Shown: in pieces, positions 1 to 10,645 of the stretch
How positions within the stretch are numbered: the first letter of the stretch is position 1
How the letters are laid out: the number at the start of each line of letters is the position of its first letter
Source: Nitratireductor sp. ZSWI3
GTDB taxonomy: Bacteria; Pseudomonadota; Alphaproteobacteria; Rhizobiales; Rhizobiaceae
DNA: 64,000 nucleotides
Direction: 5' to 3'
Assembly (NCBI RefSeq): GCF_024655565.1
Contig: NZ_JANKOF010000016.1
Span: 1-64,000, forward strand
Position numbers and translations under genes: made by a program
The notes under the pieces: generated by a model
Told to the model about the DNA's origin: nothing
The model's database searches: none
What the model saw: the letters and a program-made list of their open reading frames with translations, nothing else

Positions 1-1122
1 CACGGCGCGCTCTGCCTCGCGGATGGCTTCCGCGACCGGATCGGCAGCGACAGGCTGCGGGCGATTCTCGACGGCGGCCGGGCGCTGAGCCTCGACCGGA
101 CGGGCTGCGGCGATCGCCGGGCGGACGGCAGCCGCCGGCGCGGAAATCTCGGCAGCCGACTTGTCGATGCCGGTGGCGACCACGGACACGCGGATAACGC
201 CTTCGAGCTCCTCGTCGAAGGTCGCGCCGAGGATGATGTTGGCATCCGGATCGACCTCTTCGCGAATGCGGGTTGCCGCCTCGTCCACCTCGAACAGCGT
301 CAGGTCGCGGCCGCCCGTGATCGAGATCAGCAGGCCCTTGGCGCCCTTCATCGAGCTCTCGTCGAGCAGCGGATTGGCGATCGCCGCTTCCGCGGCCGCC
401 ATGGCACGGCCCTCGCCCGAGGCTTCACCCGTGCCCATCATGGCCTTGCCCATCTCGCGCATCACCGAGCGGACGTCGGCGAAGTCGAGGTTGATCAGAC
501 CTTCCTTGACCATCAGGTCGGTGATGCAAGCGACGCCGGAATAGAGCACCTGGTCGGCCATCGCAAAGGCATCGGCGAAGGTCGTCTTGTCATTGGCGAT
601 GCGGAACAGGTTCTGGTTCGGAATGACGATCAGCGTGTCGACGCATTTCTGCAGTTCCTCGATGCCGGCGTCGGCGGTCTTCATGCGCCGCTGGCCTTCG
701 AAATGGAACGGCTTGGTGACGACGCCGACGGTGAGGATGCCTTTCTCGCGCGCCGCGCGGGCAACCACCGGCGCGGCTCCCGTTCCGGTGCCGCCGCCCA
801 TGCCGGCGGTCACGAAGCACATATGCGTGGAAGCCAGATGATCGACGATCTCATCGATGCATTCCTCGGCGGCTGCCCGGCCAACCTCCGGCTGGGATCC
901 CGCGCCGAGCCCCTCGGTCACCGCCGCGCCGAGCTGGATCAGCCGCTCGGCCTTCGACTGGGTCAGGGCCTGTGCATCGGTGTTCGCCACCACGAACTCG
1001 ACCCCCCGCAGGCCGGCGTTGATCATGTTGTTGACCGCGTTGCCACCGCCGCCGCCGACACCGAAAACGGTGATCCGTGGCTTCAGCTCGGTGATGTCCG
1101 GCTTCTGCAGATTGATAGTCAT
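1..1122 (-). CDS. ftsZ: Cell division GTPase FtsZ (3' end cut by window)
   Basis: FtsZ is the tubulin-like GTPase that polymerises into the division ring. From the ATG at 1122 the frame is open to the window edge (374 codons seen, C-terminus missing). It begins [10 protein letters not shown]. The GTP-binding glycine loop GGGTGTG is at about residues 109-115, and the synergy-loop segment NLDFADV lies near residue 205. After the GTPase core the protein enters an Ala/Pro-rich linker ([15 protein letters not shown]), as in the long alphaproteobacterial FtsZ. It is the last gene seen of the minus-strand dcw cluster, 67 bp after ftsA, and that gap may carry its own promoter. Confidence 0.98.
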   Translation of the reverse strand, partial: MTINLQKPDITELKPRITVFGVGGGGGNAVNNMINAGLRGVEFVVANTDAQALTQSKAERLIQLGAAVTEGLGAGSQPEVGRAAAEECIDEIVDHLASTHMCFVTAGMGGGTGTGAAPVVARAAREKGILTVGVVTKPFHFEGQRRMKTADAGIEELQKCVDTLIVIPNQNLFRIANDKTTFADAFAMADQVLYSGVACITDLMVKEGLINLDFADVRSVMREMGKAMMGTGEASGEGRAMAAAEAAIANPLLDESSMKGAKGLLISITGGRDLTLFEVDEAATRIREEVDPDANIILGATFDEELEGVIRVSVVATGIDKSAAEISAPAAAVRPAIAAARPVEAQRPAAVENRPQPVAADPVAEAIREAERAV

Positions 1123-1189
1123 GTCCTCGTCCTTTCCGCCTTTGCCGCCGCCTCGCCGCCGCGGTCGTCATTTTGGGGCGCATCCCCCG

Positions 1190-2503
1190 CTAGAAGTTGC
1201 TTCTCAGCCATTGGCCGACCCGCTGCAGCCGGCCGCCTGTGCCGGTCGCGCGGGTGAAGATGCCGCTCTTGCCGTTGCGGCCACGGTTCTCGAACTCCGC
1301 CACTTGCGGATAAATCAACAGACCGACCGTCGCGGAGAAGGCCGCGCCCTTGGCCGCTTCCGGCAGCCCGGCGACGCCAAGCGGGCGGCCGAGACGCACG
1401 TTGCGGCCGAACAGCCTGCGCGCCGCCTCCGGCAGGCCCACCAACTGGCTGGCCCCGCCCGTCAACACCACGCGCCGCCCCACCAGGCTGCCGTAACCCG
1501 AGCGGTTCAGCTTGTCGCGCGCCATTTCGAGGGTCTCCTCGATGCGGGCGCGGATGATCCGCGTCATCACCGTGCGCGGCACCTGGATCGGCTGCTCGTT
1601 CTGGTCCGCCCCCATCGGGTGGATCGAAACGATGTCGCGGTCGTCGCTCGACGACAGGAGCGCCGAGCCGTGCATCACCTTGAGTCGCTCGGCATCCTCA
1701 AGCCTGGCCGACAGGCCGCGCACGAGATCCATCGTCACATGATTGCCGCCGATCGGCAGCGCATCCGCATGCACGAACTTGCCCTCGGCGAACACGGAGA
1801 TCGTCGTCGTGCCGCCGCCCATGTCGATGCAGGCGGCGCCCATCTGGGCCTCGTCGTCCACCAGGGCCGAAAGGCCGCTCGCATAAGGGGTCGCCACCAT
1901 CCGCTCGACGGACAGATGCGAGCGGTTGATGCAAAGCTCCAGATTGCGCAGCGGCGCCGCATCGGCGGTCAGGATATGCATGTCAACACCGAGCTGTGCG
2001 CCGACCATGCCGCGCGGATCGCGAATGCCGCGTTCGGCATCGAGGCTGAACCCAGTGGCCAGCGAGTGCACCACCTCGCGCTCCGTCTCCAGCCCCTGCC
2101 GCGCACCCACCATCAGCACCCGGTTGATGTCGGAACGGGCCACTTCATGCCCGCCGAGATCGATCGAAGCGGAAATGGTCTCGCTCTTCAGCCGCCCCGC
2201 CGAAACGTTGACGATCAGGGAATCGACGGTGAGCCCGGCCATCCGCTCGGCAGCGTCCACCGCCAGACGGATCGCCTCCTCGGCGTGGTCGAGATCGACG
2301 ATGACGCCCGACTTCACGCCCTGCGAGCGCTGATGGCCGATGCCGATCACCTTCACGCGGTGCGTGCGATGGCGCAGAGCGCGCCCCTCCTCGCTCGGCA
2401 TGAGCTTGGCGATGATGCAGCAGATCTTGCTCGACCCGACGTCCAGAACCGTGATGATGCCGGAGCGGCGCGCGCTGTCTTTCGTGTCCGATAACCAGGT
2501 CAT
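1190..2503 (-). CDS. ftsA: Cell division protein FtsA
   Basis: FtsA is the actin-fold ATPase that anchors FtsZ filaments to the membrane and recruits late division proteins. The 437-residue product has the expected length. An N-terminal actin-like phosphate-binding segment (VLDVGSSKICC) is near residue 20, a second phosphate loop (IDMGGGTTTISVF) near residue 225, and an adenosine-binding segment (VVLTGGASQLVGL) near residue 355. The extreme C-terminus, GRLQRVGQWLRSNF, is a basic amphipathic helix typical of the FtsA membrane-targeting sequence. The start overlaps the ftsQ stop by 4 bp (ATGA), so the two are translationally coupled. Confidence 0.98.
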   Translation of the reverse strand: MTWLSDTKDSARRSGIITVLDVGSSKICCIIAKLMPSEEGRALRHRTHRVKVIGIGHQRSQGVKSGVIVDLDHAEEAIRLAVDAAERMAGLTVDSLIVNVSAGRLKSETISASIDLGGHEVARSDINRVLMVGARQGLETEREVVHSLATGFSLDAERGIRDPRGMVGAQLGVDMHILTADAAPLRNLELCINRSHLSVERMVATPYASGLSALVDDEAQMGAACIDMGGGTTTISVFAEGKFVHADALPIGGNHVTMDLVRGLSARLEDAERLKVMHGSALLSSSDDRDIVSIHPMGADQNEQPIQVPRTVMTRIIRARIEETLEMARDKLNRSGYGSLVGRRVVLTGGASQLVGLPEAARRLFGRNVRLGRPLGVAGLPEAAKGAAFSATVGLLIYPQVAEFENRGRNGKSGIFTRATGTGGRLQRVGQWLRSNF

Positions 2504-3396
2504 ATGCGCGCCCCGGACTTGCGTTTCAAACCGAGCCGCTCACGCATCGCCGCCTCATGCGCCTCGGCCGCATCCGGCGTCAGCCCGACGGACAGCCTGT
2601 CGGGCAGGCGCATGTCGACCGAAGTGATGTCGCGATTGAGCAGGCCGCTCTGACGGTCGAGCGCCGAGAGCGTGGCGAGCGTCAATTCCTCGTTGCGCTC
2701 CGGCAATTTGATCGTCACGCCGTTCTTCAGGCGCAGATCCCAGCGCCGTTCGCCGACGCGAATGTAGGCGTGCACCCGCTCGGCGATATCGCGATGCCCG
2801 ACGACCTTGGCGATGAATGCCGGACCGGCCTCGCGCGCGCCCCTGCCGATCACCATCGGCAGCGACGCATAGCGCCCGCCGCGCAGCGGCGCGATCACCG
2901 AGCCGTCCTGCTCGATCAGCGAGAGCTTGCTGCCCTCCTGCCAGATCGCAAAGGGCGTCTTCTCGACGATCTCGACCTCGAGCGTTCCGGGATAGATCTT
3001 TCGCACCGCGACGCTCTCGACCCAGGGCAGGCTGTCGACGCGCTGGCGGGCCGCCTCGGCGTCGAAACCCATCAGCGCCGTCCAGCCATCCAGGCCGATC
3101 TCCTGCAGCACATCGATCTCGGAGGTCTCGCGGTTGCCGGCGACATGCACCTGCGCGATTGCAAAGCCCGTGCGGGCGGTCACGCCCTGCACCACCTGCG
3201 ACAGATGACCACCGGCGATCGTGCCGTAGATCGCGGTCGCGCCGAACAGGAGCGCCGTCGCCAGGCTGGCCGCGTAGCGCGGGGCCTCGACCTCGCCTGC
3301 GTTGACGCGCTGCATGAAGCGCGCCGGCCGGCGCAGCCAGCGCGGCAACACGAAATCGCCGCCCGCACCTGCGCGCCGCCCATAAGGCCGCGCCAT
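2500..3396 (-). CDS. ftsQ: Cell division protein FtsQ
   Basis: FtsQ is a bitopic inner-membrane scaffold linking early and late divisome proteins. I chose the ATG at 3396 (298 aa), which follows an AGGACGGG ribosome binding site 18 bp after the ddl stop. An in-frame TTG at 3447 would add 17 residues and overlap ddl. After a basic cytoplasmic tail there is one membrane segment (SLATALLFGATAIYGTIAGG), then a periplasmic POTRA-type domain (FAIAQVHVAGNRETSEIDV) and the FtsQ beta domain. It lies between ddl and ftsA, its usual place. Confidence 0.95.
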   Translation of the reverse strand: MARPYGRRAGAGGDFVLPRWLRRPARFMQRVNAGEVEAPRYAASLATALLFGATAIYGTIAGGHLSQVVQGVTARTGFAIAQVHVAGNRETSEIDVLQEIGLDGWTALMGFDAEAARQRVDSLPWVESVAVRKIYPGTLEVEIVEKTPFAIWQEGSKLSLIEQDGSVIAPLRGGRYASLPMVIGRGAREAGPAFIAKVVGHRDIAERVHAYIRVGERRWDLRLKNGVTIKLPERNEELTLATLSALDRQSGLLNRDITSVDMRLPDRLSVGLTPDAAEAHEAAMRERLGLKRKSGARI

Positions 3397-3413
3397 CCCG
3401 TCCTGCCGTGATG

Positions 3414-4340
3414 TCAGCGAGAACACGAAGCGTCCTCCACGATCCAACTCAACAATTCACCAAATCCATACCCAGCCGCTGCGGCGATCTCCGGCACGAG
3501 GGACGTCGGCGTCATGCCGGGCTGCGTGTTCACCTCCAACCAGACAAGCTCGCCATCCGGGGATTTGCGATCATCGAAACGGAAGTCGGACCGGGACACG
3601 CCCCGGCAGCCGATCGCCTTGTGTGCCTTGAGCGCCAGTGTCTCTATTTTTTGGTAAATATTTGGTGAAAGATTTGCCGGGCATTCGTGTTTTGACCCAC
3701 CCGGAGCGTATTTTGAATCATAGTCGTAGAAGGAATGCCCGACAGGCAGAATCTCGGCCACGCCGAGCGCCCTGTCGCCCATCACGGTGCAGGTGAGCTC
3801 GCGCCCCGGAATATAGCGCTCGACCATGACCCGCTCGCCGTAATTCCACTCCGGCGAGCTGACGATCTGCGGCGGATGCGATTGATCCTCACGCACGATG
3901 ACGACGCCGAAGCTCGACCCCTCGTTGACCGGCTTCACCACATAGGGCGGCGCCATCGGGTGCTCTCCGACGATCTCGAAGCGGTTCATGACCAGAGCAT
4001 TGGCGACCGGCACGCCGACGGCGCTCACCACCGTCTTAGCCAGCTCCTTGTTCATCGCCAACGCCGAGGCCAGCACACCCGAATGCGTGTAGGGAATCGC
4101 GAGATATTCGAGAATCCCCTGAATGGTCCCGTCCTCGCCGAACGGACCGTGCAGCGCGTTGAAGGCGACATCCGGATCGAGATCGCTCAATACCCGCGCC
4201 ACATCACGGCCGACATCGACGCGTGTGACGGTATAGCCCTCGATCTCGAGAGCATCGGCGCAGGCCTTGCCGGAAGAAAGACTAACCGGCCGCTCGGAGG
4301 AAAACCCTCCCATCAGAACGGCAACGTGTTTCCTCTTCAT
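3414..4340 (-). CDS. ddl: D-alanine--D-alanine ligase
   Basis: Ddl makes the D-Ala-D-Ala dipeptide that MurF adds to UDP-MurNAc-tripeptide. The 308-residue ATP-grasp protein is full length. It starts with the N-terminal motif [16 protein letters not shown]. The nucleotide-binding stretch [15 protein letters not shown] is near residue 140, and the C-terminal metal/substrate signature [16 protein letters not shown] is near residue 280. It is the first gene after the 253-bp break in the cluster, so it probably starts a ddl-ftsQ-ftsA(-ftsZ) transcription unit. Confidence 0.97.
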   Translation of the reverse strand: MKRKHVAVLMGGFSSERPVSLSSGKACADALEIEGYTVTRVDVGRDVARVLSDLDPDVAFNALHGPFGEDGTIQGILEYLAIPYTHSGVLASALAMNKELAKTVVSAVGVPVANALVMNRFEIVGEHPMAPPYVVKPVNEGSSFGVVIVREDQSHPPQIVSSPEWNYGERVMVERYIPGRELTCTVMGDRALGVAEILPVGHSFYDYDSKYAPGGSKHECPANLSPNIYQKIETLALKAHKAIGCRGVSRSDFRFDDRKSPDGELVWLEVNTQPGMTPTSLVPEIAAAAGYGFGELLSWIVEDASCSR

Positions 4341-4593
4341 CCTCCCGCGACCCCCTTTTCCGGCTGCCCTGAAATCTGGGCAATATACTGCATTGGTCGA
4401 GCAAGACCTCCTTGCATGGGAAAGCCCCCGACCGGAACGCCGCGACTCAAATCAGTGATTACTTATAGGGCCAAAGAATCAGAGGTTTGATTCCATGGCA
4501 AGACCTTGAGATTCCCGAAGATTCAATTTTCTGAAATTTTTACCGTTTGTGAACGGGAACATCCGCCGGCGACGCCACCACAAGGCAGAAACG
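4341..4593 (-). promoter_or_regulatory. Probable ddl-ftsQAZ promoter region
   Basis: This 253-bp gap is the only sizeable gap within the dcw cluster and is clearly AT-richer than the genes around it. It separates murB from ddl, so it probably holds a promoter for ddl-ftsQ-ftsA. A short inverted repeat GAATCA/TGATTC with a 6-base loop lies at 4476-4493. I could not fix a convincing -35/-10 pair. No coding frame looks real here. Confidence 0.4.
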
Positions 4594-5559
4594 TCAGAGA
4601 AGCTGTCCTAGAAACGGATCGACGGAATGTCCTTCGCGGAACTCCCCGATGCGCTTGATCTCCCAGTCGAGCTGGATGCCGGAATGCTCCAGGACGCGGG
4701 CGCGCACCGTCTCGCCCAGGAATTCGAGATCGTAGCCGGTGGCCGTGCCGGTGTTGATCATGAAGTTGCAGTGCATCGGCGACATCTGCGCGCCGCCGAT
4801 CATCAGGCCACGGCAGCCGGCCTTGTCGACTTCCTTCCAGGCCGAAGTGCCCGGCGGGTTCTTGAAGGTCGATCCGCCGGTCTTCTCGCGGATCGGCTGC
4901 ACCGTCTCGCGATGATGCTGCACCGCATCCATCTCGGCCTGGATACTGGCCGGATCCTCGACATAGCCCTCCATCAGCGCCGAGGTGAAGATCAGGTTCC
5001 TCGACGCCGACGAATGCCGGTAGGCATACCCCATGTCCGCGTTGGACAGGACGTGCGGCTCGCCCCGGCGATCCAGGGCCCGCACCTGCACGACGCGCTC
5101 GCGCGTCTCGACGCCGTTGGCGCCGGCATTCATCCTCAGCGCGCCGCCGAGGCCGCCGGGAATGCCGTGATAGAAATGGAAGCCGCCGATGCCGGCTTCG
5201 AGCGCCGCCGCCGCCAGCCGCTTGTCGGGAATCGCCGCCCCCGCGCGGATCTGCGTCCGCCCGACCACCTCGGCCTGCCCGAATCCCTTGGCCGAAAGCC
5301 GCACCACGAAACCGCGAATGCCGCCGTCCCGCACGAGAAGGTTGGAGCCGATGCCGACCATGGTGATCGGGACATCCTCCGGAACGGCCTTCAGGAAGGC
5401 TGCAAGGTCTTCCTCGTCGGCCGGCTGAAAGAGCACGTCCGCCGGCCCGCCGGCGCGGAACCAGGTGATCTTGTCCATGCCCGCATCCGGCGTCAGCCGC
5501 CCGCGCAGGCCGGCCAGCCGGTCGCCGAGCCGGTCGAGGAGAGCCTTGCCCGGCGTCAT
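4594..5559 (-). CDS. murB: UDP-N-acetylenolpyruvoylglucosamine reductase MurB
   Basis: MurB is the FAD- and NADPH-dependent enzyme that reduces enolpyruvyl-UDP-GlcNAc to UDP-MurNAc in the cytoplasm. The ATG at 5559 overlaps the murC stop (ATGA), giving 321 aa; the longer open frame upstream lies inside murC. The FAD-binding motifs [12 protein letters not shown] (near 65) and [18 protein letters not shown] (near 130) are present, as are YRHS (near 185) and the catalytic-serine segment [10 protein letters not shown] (near 225). It ends the upstream part of the dcw cluster. Confidence 0.97.
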   Translation of the reverse strand: MTPGKALLDRLGDRLAGLRGRLTPDAGMDKITWFRAGGPADVLFQPADEEDLAAFLKAVPEDVPITMVGIGSNLLVRDGGIRGFVVRLSAKGFGQAEVVGRTQIRAGAAIPDKRLAAAALEAGIGGFHFYHGIPGGLGGALRMNAGANGVETRERVVQVRALDRRGEPHVLSNADMGYAYRHSSASRNLIFTSALMEGYVEDPASIQAEMDAVQHHRETVQPIREKTGGSTFKNPPGTSAWKEVDKAGCRGLMIGGAQMSPMHCNFMINTGTATGYDLEFLGETVRARVLEHSGIQLDWEIKRIGEFREGHSVDPFLGQLL

Positions 5560-6959
5560 CCGGCCGCTCCCAGTTCGCCCGGCAGCGCATAGGCCCACTG
5601 GGTGATGTTGCCAGCGCCGAGATAGACGACAAAATCGCCATCGCCCGCCCAGTCGCGCACGATCGGAGCCACGGCATCCGGCCCCTCGATGAAGCGCACG
5701 TCGCGGTGACCGGCGGCGCGAATGCGCGAGACCAGCGCCTCCGACGACACGCCGTCGATGGGATCCTCGCCCGCCGCATAGACCGGCGCCACGAGCACCT
5801 TGTCGGCATCGTTGAAGCAGGCCGCGAAATCGTCGAACAGATCGTGCAGGCGCGAATAGCGATGCGGCTGCGCGATCGCCAGGATGCGCCCTCCACAGGC
5901 CTCGCGCGCGGCCTTCAGCACGGCCTTGATCTCGACCGGATGGTGCCCGTAATCGTCGAACACGCTGACGCCGTTCCATGTGCCGGTCAGCGTGAAGCGC
6001 CGCTTGACGCCGCCGAAGCCGGACAGCCCGGCGCGGATCGCTTCCGCACCGATCCCGAGCTCGTGCGCCACGGCGATCGCCGCCGTCGCGTTGGAGACGT
6101 TATGCCGTCCGGGCATCGGCAGGCGCAATCCCTCGAGCGTCTCGACCTTGCCGGTCTTGCGGTCATGGAAGGCCACGTCGAAGACGGACGCCGCCCCGTC
6201 CATGCGATGGTTGAGGAAACGCACATCGGCCTGCGGGTTCTCGCCATAGGTGATGACGCGACGATCGTCGATGCGTCCGACCAGCGCCTGCACCTCCGCG
6301 TGATCGATGCACATCACGGCAAAGCCGTAGAACGGCACGTTCTCCACGAACTGCCGGAACGCCTCGCGCAGCCGGTCGAAATCGCCGTAATGATCGAGAT
6401 GCTCGGGATCGATGTTGGTGATGACGGCGATTTCGGCCGGCAGCTTCAGAAAACTGCCGTCGCTCTCATCGGCCTCCACCACCATCCAGTCGCCGTCGCC
6501 CATGCGGGCATTGGTGCCATAGGCATTGATGATGCCGCCGTTGATCACGGTCGGATCGAACCCGCCGGCATCAAACAGGGCCGCCACCATCGAGGTGGTC
6601 GTCGTCTTGCCGTGCGTGCCGCCGATGGCGACGGCCTGGCGGAACCGCATCAGCTCGGCCAGCATCTCCGCCCGCCGCACGATCGGCAGATGACGCTCGC
6701 GCGCGGCGGCCAGTTCCGGATTGTTCTTCTTGATGGCGGTCGATACGACGACCACTTCCGCTTCGCCGAGATTCTCGGCGGCGTGGCCGACGAAGACAGA
6801 AATGCCCCTTTCGCGCAGCCGCACCACATTGGCGTTTTCCGACTGATCGGAACCCTGCACCTGATAACCGAGCGTGTGCAGCGCCTCGGCGATGCCGCTC
6901 ATGCCGATGCCGCCGATGCCGACGAAGTGCACTATACCGATCGTCTCCGGCATCTTCAT
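5556..6959 (-). CDS. murC: UDP-N-acetylmuramate--L-alanine ligase MurC
   Basis: MurC adds L-alanine to UDP-MurNAc, the first amino acid of the stem peptide. The 467-aa product starts with the nucleotide-sugar loop [12 protein letters not shown]. The ATP P-loop [13 protein letters not shown] is near residue 115, the [12 protein letters not shown] and [10 protein letters not shown] motifs are near 175-200, and [10 protein letters not shown] is near 345. The start overlaps the murG stop by 4 bp. A second ATG two codons in is an equally possible start. Confidence 0.98.
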   Translation of the reverse strand: MKMPETIGIVHFVGIGGIGMSGIAEALHTLGYQVQGSDQSENANVVRLRERGISVFVGHAAENLGEAEVVVVSTAIKKNNPELAAARERHLPIVRRAEMLAELMRFRQAVAIGGTHGKTTTTSMVAALFDAGGFDPTVINGGIINAYGTNARMGDGDWMVVEADESDGSFLKLPAEIAVITNIDPEHLDHYGDFDRLREAFRQFVENVPFYGFAVMCIDHAEVQALVGRIDDRRVITYGENPQADVRFLNHRMDGAASVFDVAFHDRKTGKVETLEGLRLPMPGRHNVSNATAAIAVAHELGIGAEAIRAGLSGFGGVKRRFTLTGTWNGVSVFDDYGHHPVEIKAVLKAAREACGGRILAIAQPHRYSRLHDLFDDFAACFNDADKVLVAPVYAAGEDPIDGVSSEALVSRIRAAGHRDVRFIEGPDAVAPIVRDWAGDGDFVVYLGAGNITQWAYALPGELGAAG

Positions 6960-8080
6960 GCGCGGGTTCCTTCCTTATACGTTGCGACGGGCGTGCCCGA
7001 GGCAATAGCCTCGCAGAGGTCGGCAAGCAACCGTGTCGCGTCCGTCCGTCCGATGCTTTTCGCGCCTGCCGCCATGGCAGACAGCCGCGCGCCGTCGCCG
7101 AGAAGAGCCGCAAGCTCGCCGGCTAGTTCCCTCGCCTCGATCTCCGCCTGGCGGCGCAGCAGGGCACCGCCCGCATCCACCAGGATCTGCGCGTTGTGCC
7201 CCTGGTCGTCATCGAGCGCGTGCGGCAGCGGCACCAGAATGGAGGGCCGGCCGATCACCGACAGTTCCAGGACGGTCGAGGCACCGGCTCGGCTGACAAC
7301 CAGATGCGAGGCCGCCATGCGAGCCGGCAGATCGCCGAAGAACGGCGCCACCTCGGCCTTCACGCCAAGCTCCGCGTAACGCTCGCGCACCCGCGCCTCG
7401 TCTTCCGGACGCGCCTGATGCGTGACCGCAAGCCGCGCCCGCAGCAGTTCGGGCACATGGACCAGCACCTCGGGCATGGTGTCGGAGAAGTAGCGCGCGC
7501 CCTGGCTGCCGCCGAAGACCAGCAACCGGTAAGGCCCGCCCTCGGCAGGTGGGCTGTAGGGCGACGCGGCCGCATCGACCACAGCCTGACGCACGGGATT
7601 ACCCACCGGCACGATCTTGTCGGCATTGGGCCCGACGGGTTTCAGGAATCCGCCGGCGATCGCCTGCACGCGTCCGGCCAGAGCCTTGTTGGCGCGTCCC
7701 ATCACGGCATTCTGCTCATGCACCAGGGCAGGCACGCCGCGCCGCGTGGCGGCGAACAGCGGCGGCAGGGTCGGATAGCCGCCGAAACCGATCACCGCCG
7801 CCGGCTTCAGCTTCTGCAGCACCCGCGAGGCCTGCTTCACGCCGCGCCAGATCGTCCAGCCGCTCTTCATGAGTGCGAGCGGGTTCTTCGAGCCGAACGT
7901 CGCGGCCTCGACGATATGGATGTCGTCGGCCGGAAAGCTCTGCGCAAAGCGCGCGGCGCGCGCGTCGGTGATGAGATGAACCGACCAGCCGCGTGCGCGC
8001 AGCTCGTGCGCCAGCGCCTCCGCCGGAAAGAGGTGCCCGCCGGTCCCGCCGGCGGCAAGAAGGATCGTCCCCTTCGCCAT
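6956..8080 (-). CDS. murG: Lipid II synthase MurG (GlcNAc transferase)
   Basis: MurG transfers GlcNAc from UDP-GlcNAc to lipid I on the inner face of the membrane, making lipid II. From the ATG at 8080, one base after the ftsW stop, the product is 374 aa ([12 protein letters not shown]). Glycosyltransferase motifs are clear: [14 protein letters not shown] at the start, [12 protein letters not shown] near 125, [12 protein letters not shown] near 190, and the C-terminal donor site [11 protein letters not shown] near 265. An upstream in-frame start would run into ftsW and is less likely. Confidence 0.97.
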   Translation of the reverse strand: MAKGTILLAAGGTGGHLFPAEALAHELRARGWSVHLITDARAARFAQSFPADDIHIVEAATFGSKNPLALMKSGWTIWRGVKQASRVLQKLKPAAVIGFGGYPTLPPLFAATRRGVPALVHEQNAVMGRANKALAGRVQAIAGGFLKPVGPNADKIVPVGNPVRQAVVDAAASPYSPPAEGGPYRLLVFGGSQGARYFSDTMPEVLVHVPELLRARLAVTHQARPEDEARVRERYAELGVKAEVAPFFGDLPARMAASHLVVSRAGASTVLELSVIGRPSILVPLPHALDDDQGHNAQILVDAGGALLRRQAEIEARELAGELAALLGDGARLSAMAAGAKSIGRTDATRLLADLCEAIASGTPVATYKEGTRA

Positions 8081-8081
8081 G

Positions 8082-9236
8082 TCAGCCCGCGATCGCCTCG
8101 CGCCCGGCCGGCGCCGCATAGGCGATCGGCCGCCGCTTCTCGGGCTTGCGCCGCGTCAGGGCCAGCACGAAGCCCATCGAGATCGCCATGGCGATCAGCG
8201 ACGAACCGCCATAGGAGATGAAGGGCAGCGTCATGCCCTTGGCGGGCATCAGGCGCACATTCACCGCCATGTTGATGATCGACTGGAAGCCGAACAGGAT
8301 GACGAGGCCGCTGACGGCGTAGCGCGTGAAGTCGTCCTCCTCCTTGCGCGCCTTGCCGAGCCCGCGCAGCACCACGAAGGCGAACAGGCCGAGGATGATG
8401 AAGCACAGGACAATGCCGAACTCCTCGCCGGCCACCGCGAAGACGAAATCCGTGTGGCTGTCGGGCAGGATGCGCTTCACCGTGCCTTCGCCCGGGCCGC
8501 GGCCGAACCAGCCGCCGCGTGTCAGCGCTTCGAGGCTCATGTCCACCTGATAGGTGTCGCCCTCGCCGGTGAGGAAGCGGTCGATGCGCTCGGAGACGTG
8601 CGGGAAGACGGTGTAGGCCAAGAAGGCGCCGCCAGCGCCGAGCGCACCCAGCAAGACGATCCACAGCCACGGCATGCCGGCGATGAAGAACATCGCCCCC
8701 CAGGTGATGACAACCAGCATGGTCTGCCCGAGGTCGGGCTGGGCAACGAGCAGCGCCACCACCAGGCCGAGCAGCAGCATGGCGAACAGATTGCCGGGGA
8801 TTTCCGGCTGGCGGGCATGTTCGTGGAACAGCCAGGCGCAGATCACGACGAAGGCCGGCTTCAGATATTCGGAAGGCTGCACGGAGATGCCGAAAATGTG
8901 CAGCCAGCGCCGGGATCCCTTCACCTCCATGCCGAAGAACAGCGTCGCCACCATCATCACCAGCGCGCCGGCGAGCATGACCAGCGCCAGGCGCCGCACC
9001 TGCCGGGGCGTCAGGAAGGAGATGCCGATCATCACCGCGACAGCCGGCAGCATGAAGATGATCTGCCGCGTCACGAAGTGGAAGCTCGACAGGCCGATGC
9101 GTTCGGCGACGGTCGGGCTGGCGGCAAAGGACAGGACCACGCCGAGCCCCATCAGCATCAGAAAGGCCGCGAGGAACCAACGGTCGATGGTCCACCACCA
9201 GTTGGCGACAGGGCTTCGGTCGGTCCGGCTCACCAT
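8082..9236 (-). CDS. ftsW: SEDS glycosyltransferase FtsW
   Basis: FtsW is the septal SEDS-family peptidoglycan polymerase that works with FtsI. The 384-aa protein is almost entirely hydrophobic, with about ten membrane segments. It has the family motifs GSRRWL after the third segment, QPSEYLKP, and the C-terminal LPFISYGGSSLIA. The cytoplasmic C-terminus is short and basic. It begins 1 bp after the murD stop, consistent with tight coupling. Confidence 0.97.
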   Translation of the reverse strand: MVSRTDRSPVANWWWTIDRWFLAAFLMLMGLGVVLSFAASPTVAERIGLSSFHFVTRQIIFMLPAVAVMIGISFLTPRQVRRLALVMLAGALVMMVATLFFGMEVKGSRRWLHIFGISVQPSEYLKPAFVVICAWLFHEHARQPEIPGNLFAMLLLGLVVALLVAQPDLGQTMLVVITWGAMFFIAGMPWLWIVLLGALGAGGAFLAYTVFPHVSERIDRFLTGEGDTYQVDMSLEALTRGGWFGRGPGEGTVKRILPDSHTDFVFAVAGEEFGIVLCFIILGLFAFVVLRGLGKARKEEDDFTRYAVSGLVILFGFQSIINMAVNVRLMPAKGMTLPFISYGGSSLIAMAISMGFVLALTRRKPEKRRPIAYAAPAGREAIAG

Positions 9237-9237
9237 G

Positions 9238-10635
9238 TCACTTACTCCCCATCATCTGTGTGCCGGCGAGCGAACGCACCGCCTCGCGGAAGGCATCGCC
9301 ACGCACTTCGAAATTCCTGAACTGATCGAAACTCGCACAAGCCGGAGATAACAGAACCACGGCCTCCGGCGCGGGATCGTCCGCCGCATCGCGTGCGGCA
9401 TGATCGACGGCTGCGGCAATCGTACCCGAAATTTCGAACGCCGTCGCCTCCCCAATCGTGGCCGCAAAGGCAGGCGCCGCCTCCCCCACCAGATAGGCCT
9501 TGGCGATGCGCGGGAAGAACCGCCGCAACGGCTCGATGCCGCCTTCCTTGGGCAGGCCGCCGGCGATCCAGTAGATGCGCTCGAAGCTCGACAGGGCGCG
9601 CTCGGCGGCATCCGCGTTGGTCGCCTTGGAATCGTTGACGAACAGCACCCGCCCCTTGCGGGCCACCTGCTCCATGCGGTGCGCCAGGCCCGGAAAGCTC
9701 TCCAGTCCGGACTGGATCTCCCCCGGCGTCAGGCCGATGTCGAGGCAGGCCGCGACCGCCGCAAGCGCATTCTGCGCGTTGTGCGCACCCCGCAGCGAGC
9801 CGATGCCTTCGAGCGAGGCGACCTGCTCCGCCCGGCCAGAGCCGGCGCGCATCAGCCGCGAGCCGTCGGCGAAGAAGCCGTCGTCGAGCTGGCCGGTGAC
9901 CGAGAGGCGCTGAACGGTGACGCCGGCCCGATCCAGCCGGTCGGCGATCGCCTGGCAGTGCGCATCGTCGACGCCGATGACGGCAAGGCCGCTCCTTGCC
10001 ACCAGATGCTCCTTGATGGCGGCATAATTCTCCATCGTGCCATGCCGGTCGATGTGATCGGGCGACAGGTTGAGGAGGATGCCGACGGTCGGGTCGAGTG
10101 TCGGCGCCAGGTCGATCTGATAGGAGGAGCACTCCACCACGTAGTGCCGGTCGGGTTGCGGCGGGTCGAGCGTCATCGCGGCGCGGCCGATGTTGCCGCC
10201 CATCTGCGTGTCGCGCCCGGCATGCGCCAGGATGTGGGCGATCAGCGCCGTCGTGGTCGACTTGCCGTTGGTGCCGGTGATCGCCACGAAAGGCGCCGCC
10301 GGCGCTCGCGCACGCCTTTCACGGGCGAAAAGCTCGATATCGCCGATGATCTCGACCCCGACCGCACGCGCCAGATCGACGCTCCAGTGGGGGTGCGGAT
10401 GGGTGAGCGGCACGCCCGGCGCAAGCACGAAGGCCGACACGCCCCGCCAGTCGATCTCATGGAGATCGCGCACTGGAACGCCTTCGCTCTCGGCCCGCGC
10501 CACGCTGTCGGGATTGTCGTCGAAGGCTGTGACCGAGGCGCCGCCGGCAGCGAGGGCGTGCGCCGTCGCAATGCCGGAGCCGCCCAGTCCGAACAGGGCG
10601 ACCTCTTTTCCGTTGAAAACCGAGGCCGGGATCAT
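9238..10635 (-). CDS. murD: UDP-N-acetylmuramoyl-L-alanine--D-glutamate ligase MurD
   Basis: MurD adds D-glutamate to UDP-MurNAc-L-Ala. The 465-aa product has the N-terminal Rossmann-like loop [16 protein letters not shown] and the P-loop [15 protein letters not shown] near residue 120. It also has the family segment [16 protein letters not shown] and the [11 protein letters not shown] metal/carbamate region near 200. The C-terminal domain carries [11 protein letters not shown]. It lies between mraY and ftsW as in other alphaproteobacteria. Confidence 0.97.
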   Translation of the reverse strand: MIPASVFNGKEVALFGLGGSGIATAHALAAGGASVTAFDDNPDSVARAESEGVPVRDLHEIDWRGVSAFVLAPGVPLTHPHPHWSVDLARAVGVEIIGDIELFARERRARAPAAPFVAITGTNGKSTTTALIAHILAHAGRDTQMGGNIGRAAMTLDPPQPDRHYVVECSSYQIDLAPTLDPTVGILLNLSPDHIDRHGTMENYAAIKEHLVARSGLAVIGVDDAHCQAIADRLDRAGVTVQRLSVTGQLDDGFFADGSRLMRAGSGRAEQVASLEGIGSLRGAHNAQNALAAVAACLDIGLTPGEIQSGLESFPGLAHRMEQVARKGRVLFVNDSKATNADAAERALSSFERIYWIAGGLPKEGGIEPLRRFFPRIAKAYLVGEAAPAFAATIGEATAFEISGTIAAAVDHAARDAADDPAPEAVVLLSPACASFDQFRNFEVRGDAFREAVRSLAGTQMMGSK

Positions 10636-10645
10636 GCGTGCCGCC

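Noticed and set aside
857-2494. A 545-codon plus-strand frame opposite ftsA (and similar long frames opposite the other dcw genes)
   Set aside because: Shadow frames of GC-rich genes; Arg/Ala/His-rich translations without domains or ribosome binding sites.
4476-4493. GAATCA/TGATTC inverted repeat as a specific operator for ddl-ftsQA
   Set aside because: Arms of only 6 bp with a 6-base loop in AT-rich DNA; too weak to claim a regulator site.
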